A stretch of DNA of 39,799 nt from an uncultured Bacteroidota bacterium (lineage in GTDB: Bacteria > Bacteroidota > Bacteroidia > Chitinophagales > LD1), in contig CAIXBT010000237.1 in assembly GCA_903917755.1 (NCBI GenBank), positions 1 through 39,799 on the forward strand. The letters are read 5' to 3'. Position numbers and translations under genes: made by a program. The notes beneath the pieces were generated by a model. The model made no database searches. It saw nothing but the letters and a program-made list of their open reading frames with translations, and was not told where the DNA came from. This document shows, piece after piece, positions 34,047-39,799 of the stretch; within the stretch, counting starts at the first letter, position 1; every line of letters starts with the position of its first letter.

Positions 34047-34718
34047 ATGCAGATCCCATTCAAAGAAATAGAAGCCACACTGAAGGACGTCACATTTCCT
34101 GTGATCCCGCCATCCACACTCGCCGCCAATCAAGCCAATATCAAAGCTGCTATCGGCAGGTCGCTGCCAGCAGAGGTAGCCGAATTCTACCGTCTCTGCG
34201 ATGGGTTCGAACATCGTACGCAGCATCCCGGATGGGTGTTTGATGAGGGTATCAACTCACTGGCGATGATGTTTGATAATTTCAAACCTCTGCAAAAACT
34301 CGATGAAGATTATACCGAAGAATGCGGCTACTGCAGCGACCCGTTCTATGAGCAGATGTGGAACGACTGGCTGCTCGACACCCTAGATCTCGACGATAAG
34401 GAAAGCATACAAAAGTTCAATAAGATACGCCGACAGAAGCAACTGGTGACGCTAAACGGCGACCCGTCCAGCATCACGATAGACTTCTATGAACCCGAAT
34501 ATAAGATCTACTACATGAACGACTCCTGCGACATGTTTCAGATACGTATCAGCTTCACTCAGTTCGTTCATGCATTCGCCTATCTGGGCAGCACCGGCAG
34601 TTGGTACGCCATGTTCATGTCTCAGGATGACAAGATCAATTCCTTTCACCGCGATGTCAACTGGAATGACATAGAGGCCAAACTGGTAGGCTTCAAAAGA
34701 GAAATGATCCTGTCATAA
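34047..34718 (+). CDS. SMI1/KNR4 (SUKH) family protein
   Basis: A 223-residue soluble protein with the SUKH-domain pattern: IGRSLPAEVAEFYRLCDGFE (about 36-55), an acidic middle, and later strands (TLNGDPSSITIDFYEPEYKI, then SFTQFVHAFAYLG). Many SUKH proteins are immunity proteins paired with toxins, but others are housekeeping scaffold or regulatory proteins. No toxin gene is next to it, so an immunity role would have to be as an orphan. It is flanked by repeat A copies on both sides. The family call is good; the role is open. Confidence 0.7.
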   Translation: MQIPFKEIEATLKDVTFPVIPPSTLAANQANIKAAIGRSLPAEVAEFYRLCDGFEHRTQHPGWVFDEGINSLAMMFDNFKPLQKLDEDYTEECGYCSDPFYEQMWNDWLLDTLDLDDKESIQKFNKIRRQKQLVTLNGDPSSITIDFYEPEYKIYYMNDSCDMFQIRISFTQFVHAFAYLGSTGSWYAMFMSQDDKINSFHRDVNWNDIEAKLVGFKREMILS

Positions 34719-34771
34719 TTGACAATGGATAATTGACAAGGCCGGCAAAGACTAAAGACAAACCTTGCATT

Positions 34772-34811
34772 GGCTGTTGCTCCCTCTCCAAAGGAGAGGG
34801 CTGGGGTGAGG
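34772..34811. repeat. Dispersed repeat A, inverted copy
   Basis: GGCTGTTGCTCCCTCTCC, loop AAA, GGAGAGGGCTGGGGTGAGG. The palindrome is intact. It sits in the gap between two convergent genes (stops at 34718 and 34825), with an ATTGACAATGGATAATTGAC repeat just before. Confidence 0.8.
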
Positions 34812-34824
34812 TTGCCTTTGGCTG

Positions 34825-35103
34825 TTAATCCGTGCTGAACACGGCACCCTCTGTGAGCGAAAATAACACATCTTCCACCATCATCACCGAGCAGTCATAG
34901 ATGCCGCGCTGCATATTCTGCGCGATCGTCTCCCGCATAGCATCAAAGAAACCCGTGTGCGAAACATGGCCGCTGATGGTAGCCACCGGCTGACCCTGAT
35001 AGTGAAGCACCGTGCCGGATTCGGGTACTATGCCCGCAGGAAACTGCATTCTGCAAAATATGATGGCATCAGAGCGCCATACCTGTATCAATGTTAAGTT
35101 CAT
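34825..35103 (-). CDS. Small unknown protein
   Basis: A 92-residue protein from ATG 35101-35103. It has a mixed alpha/beta pattern (LTLIQVWRSDAIIFCRMQFP; VLHYQGQPVATISGHVSH; CSVMMVEDVLFSL) with no export signal or membrane span. It is divergent from the trypsin-like gene, with 111 bases between. Codon use is like its neighbours. No family is recognised. Confidence 0.5.
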   Translation of the reverse strand: MNLTLIQVWRSDAIIFCRMQFPAGIVPESGTVLHYQGQPVATISGHVSHTGFFDAMRETIAQNMQRGIYDCSVMMVEDVLFSLTEGAVFSTD

Positions 35104-35214
35104 GATGAATGATTTGTATGAATTTCATCAGCAAAATAGTGATTTTTTCAGCTTTAGTTTGCCGACAGTGAAACAAAAAGTAAATTGCGCTGATACATCA
35201 AGATCATAAATAAA

Positions 35215-35976
35215 ATGACGAGCAAAACCTATATTAAAATCGCGATCGCACTAGCCATCCTGTCTGTGATCTGCCTGACGATAAGTATGAATCTTTCGAA
35301 AAAAAAGAATATCGACCCCGCCAAAGAATCTGCCCTCGTGCGTGAGATGGTCAGCAAGCATCAGATACTGCTCACTCATCATGCAGATTTCAAAGAACAC
35401 ACGAGCCTGGAGGGTGCCAGTGCATTTCTGATCGAGTATGACCACAAGCGATATGCTGTCACCGCGCGTCATCTCATAGGCAGCGATGGCGGCGTAGAGC
35501 CCGAGATCAAAGCTACCGAACTCAGCAGGTATTTTGACAAATGGCTCTTGTACCCGCGGGTGCCTGTGCATGAGGCCACAGATACGGTCAGGGTCAGCCG
35601 TCCGGGGCTCGACTATAGCCGCCTGAGCAGAGACATTCTGATGCTGCAGATAGACAGTGGCGCTTATGATATTCAGCCGCTCAAGGTCAATTTTGTGATG
35701 CCCGAAAAGGGCGACAAACTCTATATCATCGGCTGCCCGTACAGCGAGCCCGACTGCCATCAGAACGTATATGAGATAACCTATACAGACTTTTTCATCA
35801 AGACCTCGCAGCTCGTCTGCACCATGAAAGATAAGTTTACCGTGCGTGGGTTCAGCGGTGCACCGGTAGTGGACCGAAACGGCGAGGTGGTCGGCGTACT
35901 GACCAGCGGCGGCGAATACGAAAACCAAATGATCGTAGCCGCCACCTCCATCCGCGAGATTCAAACGATGAAGTAA
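35215..35976 (+). CDS. Membrane-anchored trypsin-like serine protease
   Basis: A 253-residue protein with an N-terminal membrane span (about residues 7-24). The triad of the chymotrypsin fold is visible: H86 in YAVTARHLIG, D140 in SRDILMLQID, S214 in VRGFSGAPVVD. Strands such as DKLYIIGCPYSE and GEVVGVLTSGG fit the second barrel. Cys174 and Cys181 may pair. All three catalytic residues are present, so it is probably an active protease facing the periplasm, resembling DegP-type and S1-type proteins but without a PDZ domain. It appears alone. Confidence 0.75.
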   Translation: MTSKTYIKIAIALAILSVICLTISMNLSKKKNIDPAKESALVREMVSKHQILLTHHADFKEHTSLEGASAFLIEYDHKRYAVTARHLIGSDGGVEPEIKATELSRYFDKWLLYPRVPVHEATDTVRVSRPGLDYSRLSRDILMLQIDSGAYDIQPLKVNFVMPEKGDKLYIIGCPYSEPDCHQNVYEITYTDFFIKTSQLVCTMKDKFTVRGFSGAPVVDRNGEVVGVLTSGGEYENQMIVAATSIREIQTMK

Positions 35977-36012
35977 TTGATAATGCCGATAAAGCAAAAG
36001 ACTAACTATGGC

Positions 36013-36048
36013 GGCTGTTTATCCCCTGCCAGCGGGGGGCAAGGGGTA
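36013..36048. repeat. Dispersed repeat B
   Basis: GGCTGTTTATCCCCTGCCAG, then CGGGGGGCAAGGGGTA. It lies 37 bases after the protease gene. Confidence 0.7.
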
Positions 36049-36147
36049 GCTCCGCCATACCACCAGGATAAACAGCCAATGGCGGACTACAAGCGGACAG
36101 CCCGACCGAGGCTTGCGGTGCATGATGAATAGGCCGAGGGCACGCTA

Positions 36148-37029
36148 TCAAATCCCCCTAACCCCCTTTCTAAAGGAGGAATTTGTGTCAATTAATTTCC
36201 TCTTATCGTTGCCATCGAGATAGACGTGGTTGAAGAGTTCGAAGACCCGCGATCCTACTCTGTCGCCGTAGACTTCCTGGCATTCGTGGGGGGCGAGGTT
36301 GCTGGTGCAGTGGGTCATCGGGCCACCGTTCTGATAGGCATTGTAGCGCGCGAGCAGGATCTCGGCCATAGCATTGACATCGTTGCCGTATATCTTTTTT
36401 TCTTCTTCGTTGCCCAGATCGTCAAAGAGCCTCAGCCCTCCGAAATACTGTCGCAGGCTCTCTGTGGCGGCACTGCGCTGGATCTCCATCGCTATGTCCT
36501 TAGCATGATTGAATCGGAAGGTGCGTGGCGTGAAAGGCAGTGTGGCGGCGGTGAGACGCTCTTCTATCAGCTGCGTGAACTCGCGAAATGCCTGCATGAG
36601 AATGGTCTTGCCGGCGCCGAAGTGTCCGAAGATATAGATGCCGCGATGTACATCATACGGGCCCTGCTGATCGCCGATGAAGTAGCGCACCAGATCGCGA
36701 AAGACGGCTTCTGTGTCGCTCTGCCACAGCAGCTTTCGGCCCACTGCTGCGAGCCGCGACTCGTATATGCGCAGCGCGAGAGGGTAGGCCTGATCGATGC
36801 TGTAGGGATAGGGCGTGAAGCTGCGCGCGGTACTGCGCCGGCCCACCTGCTGCATCAGCGAGGCGATAGAGGTATCGGCCTGTGCGCGTTCGCTGGCCTG
36901 CATGCGGGCTATGTATGCGCGGGCACTTTCGGTGAGTGGCTCGGTGGGTTTGTCGCCGCGTTTTTTGGCACGATAGCGCTCTTCGCTGGCGCGTAGCTGC
37001 TCGAGAGTGGGATGGGTGTTGGTTTCCAT
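36148..37029 (-). CDS. DnaC-like AAA+ ATPase (helicase-loader type)
   Basis: A 293-residue ATPase. Walker A is IFGHFGAGKTI (about 133-143) and Walker B is LRLFDDLGNEE (199-209). A sensor-like MTHCTSNLAPHE (~235-246) and an Arg-rich end GDRVGSRVFELFNHVYLDGNDKR follow. The shape is that of DnaC/IstB-type helicase loaders found in phage and integrative element replication modules. The ~75 N-terminal residues are charged and may hold the partner site. The last ~11 codons (SSFRKGVRGI) lie in a dispersed repeat C. It lies downstream of the DUF1376 gene on the same strand. Confidence 0.75.
   Translation of the reverse strand: METNTHPTLEQLRASEERYRAKKRGDKPTEPLTESARAYIARMQASERAQADTSIASLMQQVGRRSTARSFTPYPYSIDQAYPLALRIYESRLAAVGRKLLWQSDTEAVFRDLVRYFIGDQQGPYDVHRGIYIFGHFGAGKTILMQAFREFTQLIEERLTAATLPFTPRTFRFNHAKDIAMEIQRSAATESLRQYFGGLRLFDDLGNEEEKKIYGNDVNAMAEILLARYNAYQNGGPMTHCTSNLAPHECQEVYGDRVGSRVFELFNHVYLDGNDKRKLIDTNSSFRKGVRGI
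36151..36184. repeat. Dispersed repeat C variant at the end of the ATPase gene
   Basis: AATCCCCCTAACCCCCTTTC, then TAAAGGAGGAATTT. A palindrome of CCCCCTTTC and AAAGGAGG. It overlaps and ends the ATPase coding sequence, encoding its last 11 residues and its stop codon. Confidence 0.7.
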
Positions 37030-37143
37030 GATTTACTGATTTTTTTTGCTCCCGGAAAATTTGTTCCCGCAGATTACGCTGATAACGCTGATATATTTTG
37101 ATCTGCGAAAATCACCGTGATCAGTGGGAGATATAGTTCATTT

Positions 37144-37854
37144 TTAATTTCTCTTGTATTGCGAATAGTCATGAGTTCGTTGTTTTGAGGCTCTGTCTTT
37201 TTTCGGTTGAAGCATTTTAGTGGCTACTGATTTGAATTTATTGAGCAGGTGCTGCTGGTTAGTGAAGATCGTGCCGCTGGGGCATTGGTTTTCGATCTCG
37301 GCCATCACATCTTCGAGCCGCAATGTGCGAAACTGCCCCATCATGAGTTCGGTGATGCCCTGCTCAAAGAGTTCCATCATCAGTGCCGAAGGTGCCTTGT
37401 CAAACTGTTCATTTCCCACTCGCGTTTTTTTATTTACGTAGTTATTTTTTGAAAATGAAGTAGAAGATGAAGACTGAGGGGCATCAGGTTTGCATTCTGT
37501 TTGCATATGCACCGATGATGCACTTGCATCGATTATTCCTTCTCTCGGTTTCCATCTTTTGTTAGCATTATCGCGGCGTTGCTCCCGAAATGCGGCTTGT
37601 TTTTCGCGCTCGGTTTCCAGGCGTGCGTTTCTGAGCAGGCCATCATCGCAGAGCTGAAACTTGGCCTTGACCACTTCGAGCACTTTGGTTTTGGTACGTG
37701 CTATACGCAGGAGTTCGCGGTCCGATGCGGGCAGCGCTCCCTTGTCCCACTGATGGCAGAGCAGCAGCATGTAGGCACCGATCTCTTCGGCGCTGAGGTG
37801 CATGGTACCGGTCAGAAAGTCCTGTACATAAAATTGAAAAGCGGGCGGCTTCAT
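37144..37854 (-). CDS. DUF1376 (YdaU-like) phage replication-associated protein
   Basis: A 236-residue protein from the ATG at 37854. The frame extends to 37977, but only this start gives the conserved beginning PAFQFYVQDFLTGTMHLS and EEIGAYMLLLCHQWDKGALP. That is the hallmark of the DUF1376/YdaU domain (residues ~1-85) that occurs next to phage and prophage replication genes. A low-complexity Ser-rich linker (SSSSTSFSKN) and a basic C-terminus follow. It would probably help start replication with the DnaC-like protein downstream. The family is clear; the biochemical role is not. Confidence 0.75.
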   Translation of the reverse strand: MKPPAFQFYVQDFLTGTMHLSAEEIGAYMLLLCHQWDKGALPASDRELLRIARTKTKVLEVVKAKFQLCDDGLLRNARLETEREKQAAFREQRRDNANKRWKPREGIIDASASSVHMQTECKPDAPQSSSSTSFSKNNYVNKKTRVGNEQFDKAPSALMMELFEQGITELMMGQFRTLRLEDVMAEIENQCPSGTIFTNQQHLLNKFKSVATKMLQPKKDRASKQRTHDYSQYKRN

Positions 37855-37923
37855 GATACTAATTTGATGATTCAATAATTTGGCAATTTGAGAATGAAAT
37901 ACAAATCCAATTGCCTCTGTGGA

Positions 37924-38030
37924 AAAGGAGCAACAGCCGAATACATCCTCACCTCTGCCCTCTATAAAGAGGCGCAACAGCCGAATACATCCTCACCCCA
38001 ACCCTCTCCAAAGGAGAGGGAGCAACAGCC
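37924..38030. repeat. Cluster of dispersed repeat A (two copies and a partial)
   Basis: Two nearly adjacent copies at 37947-37983 and 37991-38030 (CCTCACC...GAACAACAGCC-type tails), with a half copy at 37924-37938. The first carries a broken palindrome (CCCTCTATAAAGAGGCG); the second is intact (CCCTCTCC-AAA-GGAGAGGG). Each is followed by GAATACAT or AATGCATG, so the units are joined like tandem insertions. They separate two early genes. Confidence 0.75.
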
Positions 38031-38050
38031 AATGCATGGTTTGTATTTTA

Positions 38051-38080
38051 GTCCTCCCTTCAGGGAGGATTTAGGAGGGT
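38051..38080. repeat. Dispersed repeat C, complete copy
   Basis: GTCCTCCCTTCAGGGAGGAT, then TTAGGAGGGT. The palindrome CCTCCCTTCAGGGAGG is intact. It lies three bases after the stop codon of the small gene ending at 38083. Confidence 0.8.
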
Positions 38081-38082
38081 TA

Positions 38083-38415
38083 TCAGCCATTGTCAATTAG
38101 CGAATGGTAGGCCGTGCTGTTGAGTTCGCAGAGTTTTTTGAAATAGTAGCGCTCCAGTCGGCAGGTGATGTAGGTCCACTTGAGGATGTCGTCGTAGCGC
38201 CGCGCACGCGACACAAAGGGCGAACTCAGAAAGGAGTGTGTGTCATACTGATGCTGGCTGTATGCTATCCTTTCGCGTGCACAGCTGATGAGTGTGAGCA
38301 GCCGCGATATGCGCGACAGACTGCAGAGCTGTTTGTCGGGATCGAGACGCGGTGCGCTGTGTGCTGCGCTGCGAGCGGGCACAGGTGGTGGTGGATTGTC
38401 GATATTGGCGTACAT
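38083..38415 (-). CDS. Small unknown early-region protein
   Basis: A 110-residue protein from the ATG at 38413-38415 (TTG three codons earlier is also possible). The N-terminus is Pro- and Ala-rich and probably flexible (NIDNPPPPVPARSAAHS). A helical basic part follows (LCSLSRISRLLTLISCARER; ARRYDDILKWTYITCRLERY). The last residues come from an ATTGACAATGG repeat. No family is recognised. It lies between other early genes on the same strand, which supports it. Confidence 0.5.
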   Translation of the reverse strand: MYANIDNPPPPVPARSAAHSAPRLDPDKQLCSLSRISRLLTLISCARERIAYSQHQYDTHSFLSSPFVSRARRYDDILKWTYITCRLERYYFKKLCELNSTAYHSLIDNG

Positions 38416-38466
38416 GTTATTCAATTTACAATGGACAATTAATAATGGCCCTCTAAATCTCCCCTG

Positions 38467-38505
38467 GGGGGGCTTTAATACAAGACATGTGCATTAAAGC
38501 CCCCC
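38467..38505. repeat. GC-rich 13-bp palindrome between two early genes
   Basis: GGGGGGCTTTAAT (38467-38479) and ATTAAAGCCCCCC (38493-38505) are a perfect 13-bp inverted repeat with a 13-base spacer. It lies between two minus-strand genes (38415 and 38523). It could form a strong hairpin in the message and attenuate transcription, or be another dispersed element. A trailing CTTGGGGGTTTGGGGG resembles repeat C. Confidence 0.75.
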
Positions 38506-38522
38506 TTGGGGGTTTGGGGGCT

Positions 38523-38747
38523 TCATTTCTCCTCTGTCTGATCGTATATGATGACTACTGGGCAGTTGATCATTTCGGCGAGCAGGCCGTCCTGATTGTA
38601 GATGTGGAAGCTGTTTTCCTCGCCCTCTGCCAGGTGTATGATGTCGGTCACGACCTCTCCCTTGGGGAAAGGATAACGTTTTCCTACTTCGAAAAAGTAA
38701 GTCGGCTGCATGCCGCACTCTGCGATTGATTTGATCTTGTTGGCCAT
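38523..38747 (-). CDS. Small unknown protein, first early gene
   Basis: A 74-residue protein from ATG 38745-38747. It reads like a compact beta-rich domain (TYFFEVGKRYPFPKGE; DIIHLAEGEENSFHIYNQDG; CPVVIIYDQTEE). It lies first on the minus strand beside the regulatory region. No family is recognised. By position it could be an early regulatory protein, as in phage genomes; that is inference. Confidence 0.55.
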   Translation of the reverse strand: MANKIKSIAECGMQPTYFFEVGKRYPFPKGEVVTDIIHLAEGEENSFHIYNQDGLLAEMINCPVVIIYDQTEEK

Positions 38748-38848
38748 TGTTTTGTTTTATTTAAAAATTAATATTTAAAAAGTTTAAAGTTGTGGCCCGG
38801 CATTCGGGCTGATGAAAAGCTTTAGCTTGTCCTAATTCTTCTTTGCTT

Positions 38849-38958
38849 GTATTTCAATTTCCAATTCTTAATTTTTAAATTTTAATTGAATAGGTTGTAG
38901 GTCATCGGTCTAGTATTTCAATTTTCAATTCTTAATTTTTAAATTTTAATTGAATAGG
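38849..38958. repeat. Two 46-bp direct repeats, 64 bp apart
   Basis: GTATTTCAATTT(C/T)CAATT, continuing with an AT-rich tract and ending TAATTGAATAGG, occurs at 38849-38894 and 38913-38958 with one or two changes. The second copy runs straight into the left arm of the structured element at 38949-39062. AT-rich direct repeats next to a repressor gene could be regulator sites or an origin, or a duplication. No gene is seen in 38748-39230. Confidence 0.7.
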
Positions 38959-39062
38959 GCTGCTTCGCTCATATCTGTCAGGGTTCCCATGTACAGTCCC
39001 TTCGCGGGACACCTTTCGGCACAGATTTACCATTGTTTCTGGCACCTCGCAGCCCGTTCAAT
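38949..39062. ncRNA. Structured 114-nt element, possible small RNA
   Basis: Outer arms pair: ATTGAA (38949-38954) with TTCAAT (39057-39062) and GGGCTGC (38957-38963) with GCAGCCC (39049-39055). Inside, ATCTGT (38973-38978) pairs with ACAGAT (39021-39026), and GTCCC (38996-39000) with GGGAC (39006-39010). Three nested stems and unrelated flanking sequence suggest a folded RNA, or a MITE-like insert with terminal inverted repeats. The strand is not decided. It lies about 200 bases upstream of the first early gene. Confidence 0.4.
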
Positions 39063-39136
39063 AGAGTGTTTTTTTTTGTTTTTGCAAATTAACTGTCTAA
39101 TAGTTTGTCATTTAGTAGAATATTGTTACTATTGTG

Positions 39137-39191
39137 TGTCAAATGACAATGCAAATGTAAAATGATTTTACAAAAAGGCAAATGATTTTAC
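39137..39191. promoter_or_regulatory. Operator-like palindromes at the repressor promoter
   Basis: TGTCA-AA-TGACA (39137-39148), GTAAAAT-G-ATTTTAC (39157-39171) and a second, imperfect CAAATGATTTTAC (39179-39191) are closely spaced. They lie 40-94 bases before the repressor ATG, and the last overlaps the -7 box. This is the usual arrangement of operators that a phage-type repressor binds to control itself and the divergent early genes. Confidence 0.5.
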
Positions 39192-39196
39192 TTTTG
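39189..39196 (+). promoter_or_regulatory. Bacteroidota -7 box for the repressor gene
   Basis: TACTTTTG matches TAnnTTTG exactly, 34 bases before the ATG. A clear TTTG -33 element is missing at the right distance. The box shares its first three bases with an operator half, fitting autoregulation. Confidence 0.5.
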
Positions 39197-39230
39197 TGTT
39201 TGCATTATTTAGCTAAATTATTCATAGACA

Positions 39231-39799
39231 ATGAAAAAAAATGAAGGGAAGATCTTAGTGGAGTGGATGGCGGAAAATGGGTTTACAGGAGCTAGTTTGG
39301 CTAAGGCTCTTGGTTTGACTCGTGCCAATGTGTATTATCATATGCGGCAGCCTTCCATAGCAGACGAGTTTAAGAATCGTTTGTCGCAGGGAGGTTATAC
39401 TATCGATAAATTAAATGTCAAATCATTTGACAAATCAGATAAGTCATTTGACAAGCTGACTGTGGTCGAGGAACCGAGGGCGAATCTATATCCGGTGAAT
39501 CTGGCTGAGAAGGCCATCATGTATGTGCCGCTGGTCAATAAGTATGCGTATGCGGGTTATCTGAGTGGTTTCGGTGATGCGGAGTTTCTGCAGTCGCTGC
39601 CTACGATCCCGATGATAGCTGATCGTGAGGGCAGGGGCACGTATATGGCGTTTGAGGTGAAGGGCGACAGTATGGATGATGGCAGCCGCAACAGTTATGA
39701 GCATGGTGATATCATCATAGGCCGTCAGATAGCGCAGCATCACTGGCAGAATAAGCTTCACATCAATAAGTATGATTTTGTGATCGTGCATCGCACGGA
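39231..39799 (+). CDS. HTH-S24 phage-type repressor (partial)
   Basis: 189 codons reach the window edge without a stop. An N-terminal helix-turn-helix (GFTGASLAKALGLTRANVYY, about 17-36) is followed by a linker (SFDKSDKSFDKL) and a LexA/CI-like S24 peptidase domain. The nucleophile is in EVKGDSMDDG (S147). A possible self-cleavage site AG lies at 108-109 (YAYAGYL). The partner Lys lies beyond the end or near it (INKYDFVIV). Such repressors keep prophages silent and cut themselves after DNA damage. The linker region also carries two DNA palindromes similar to the operators. The divergent early genes fit a lysogeny switch. Confidence 0.8.
   Translation, partial: MKKNEGKILVEWMAENGFTGASLAKALGLTRANVYYHMRQPSIADEFKNRLSQGGYTIDKLNVKSFDKSDKSFDKLTVVEEPRANLYPVNLAEKAIMYVPLVNKYAYAGYLSGFGDAEFLQSLPTIPMIADREGRGTYMAFEVKGDSMDDGSRNSYEHGDIIIGRQIAQHHWQNKLHINKYDFVIVHRT

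Noticed and set aside
35251-35997. 248-codon ORF antisense to the trypsin-like gene
   Set aside because: The plus strand carries a full catalytic triad and a membrane anchor. The minus frame has no recognisable pattern.
36226-36996. 256-codon ORF on the plus strand opposite the DnaC-like ATPase
   Set aside because: It is exactly antisense to a gene with clear Walker motifs, and its sequence shows no family pattern. It is a shadow of the GC-rich ATPase codons.
37855-37977. Upstream extension of the DUF1376 gene
   Set aside because: The family's conserved start begins at 37854, and the extension runs into spacer sequence next to repeat A.
37924-38080. CRISPR array
   Set aside because: The repeats are palindromic, unequal and nearly adjacent, without spacers of constant length, and no cas gene is near.

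Overview
The window looks like a chromosomal segment of a Bacteroidota bacterium, most likely a Chitinophagales or Sphingobacteriales-type lineage; the exact genus cannot be told. The evidence is large Cys-, Thr- and Ser-rich secreted proteins ending in type IX secretion (T9SS) sorting tails, SprB-like and PKD/Ig-like modules, matches to the Bacteroidota promoter box TAnnTTTG, few Shine-Dalgarno sequences, and many short palindromic dispersed repeats between genes. No rRNA, tRNA or CRISPR array was seen.

Layout. (1) 1-3,210: the tip of an exported-protein gene, a possible small membrane protein, a repeat-filled gap, and a repetitive tail-fibre-like surface protein on the minus strand. (2) 3,211-20,205: a surface-protein locus. 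A strongly folded leader with a terminator-like hairpin precedes a 4,652-residue T9SS adhesin whose first ~1,050 residues are an unfamiliar tandem Cys-rich repeat. Two related beta-propeller-type T9SS genes follow. The first is broken by an in-frame TGA and the second is cut off after about 100 residues. (3) 20,100-25,600: a minus-strand mobilization operon that starts where the second propeller gene is cut. In order of transcription it encodes a small protein, an anchored vWA-like protein, a 53-residue membrane protein, a type IV coupling ATPase, a relaxosome accessory protein, a relaxase, and a FokI-like nuclease-fold protein. No integrase, replication protein or mating-pore gene is visible, so it looks like a mobilizable element or its remnant.

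(4) 25,600-29,330: a secreted Lys/Ala/Glu-rich small protein, a W-rich repeat protein, a small membrane protein and a GMC oxidoreductase. (5) 29,590-33,624: a stress-type cassette. A phosphoribosyltransferase and an alpha/beta hydrolase overlap by ATGA on one strand; an erythromycin-esterase-like protein, an Hsp20 and a PAP2/sphingomyelin-synthase-like phosphatase lie on the other. (6) 34,047-35,976: a SUKH (SMI1/KNR4) protein, a small unknown, and a membrane-anchored trypsin-like protease. (7) 36,148-39,799: a prophage-like or other mobile early region. A DnaC-like ATPase, a DUF1376 protein and two small genes lie on the minus strand, divergent from a HTH-S24 repressor that runs off the window. 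The divergent gap holds operator-like palindromes and a 114-nt foldable element.

At least three families of short palindromic repeats sit in the gaps, mostly against gene 3' ends. In two genes a repeat supplies the stop codon and the last residues.

The points most worth following are the Cys-rich tandem module of the giant adhesin and its leader RNA, the apparent separation of the coupling ATPase from a tiny membrane protein encoded in an overlapping frame, the FokI-like cargo protein lacking the usual catalytic lysine, and the structured element next to the repressor. All functional calls come from reading the sequence; no database search was run.
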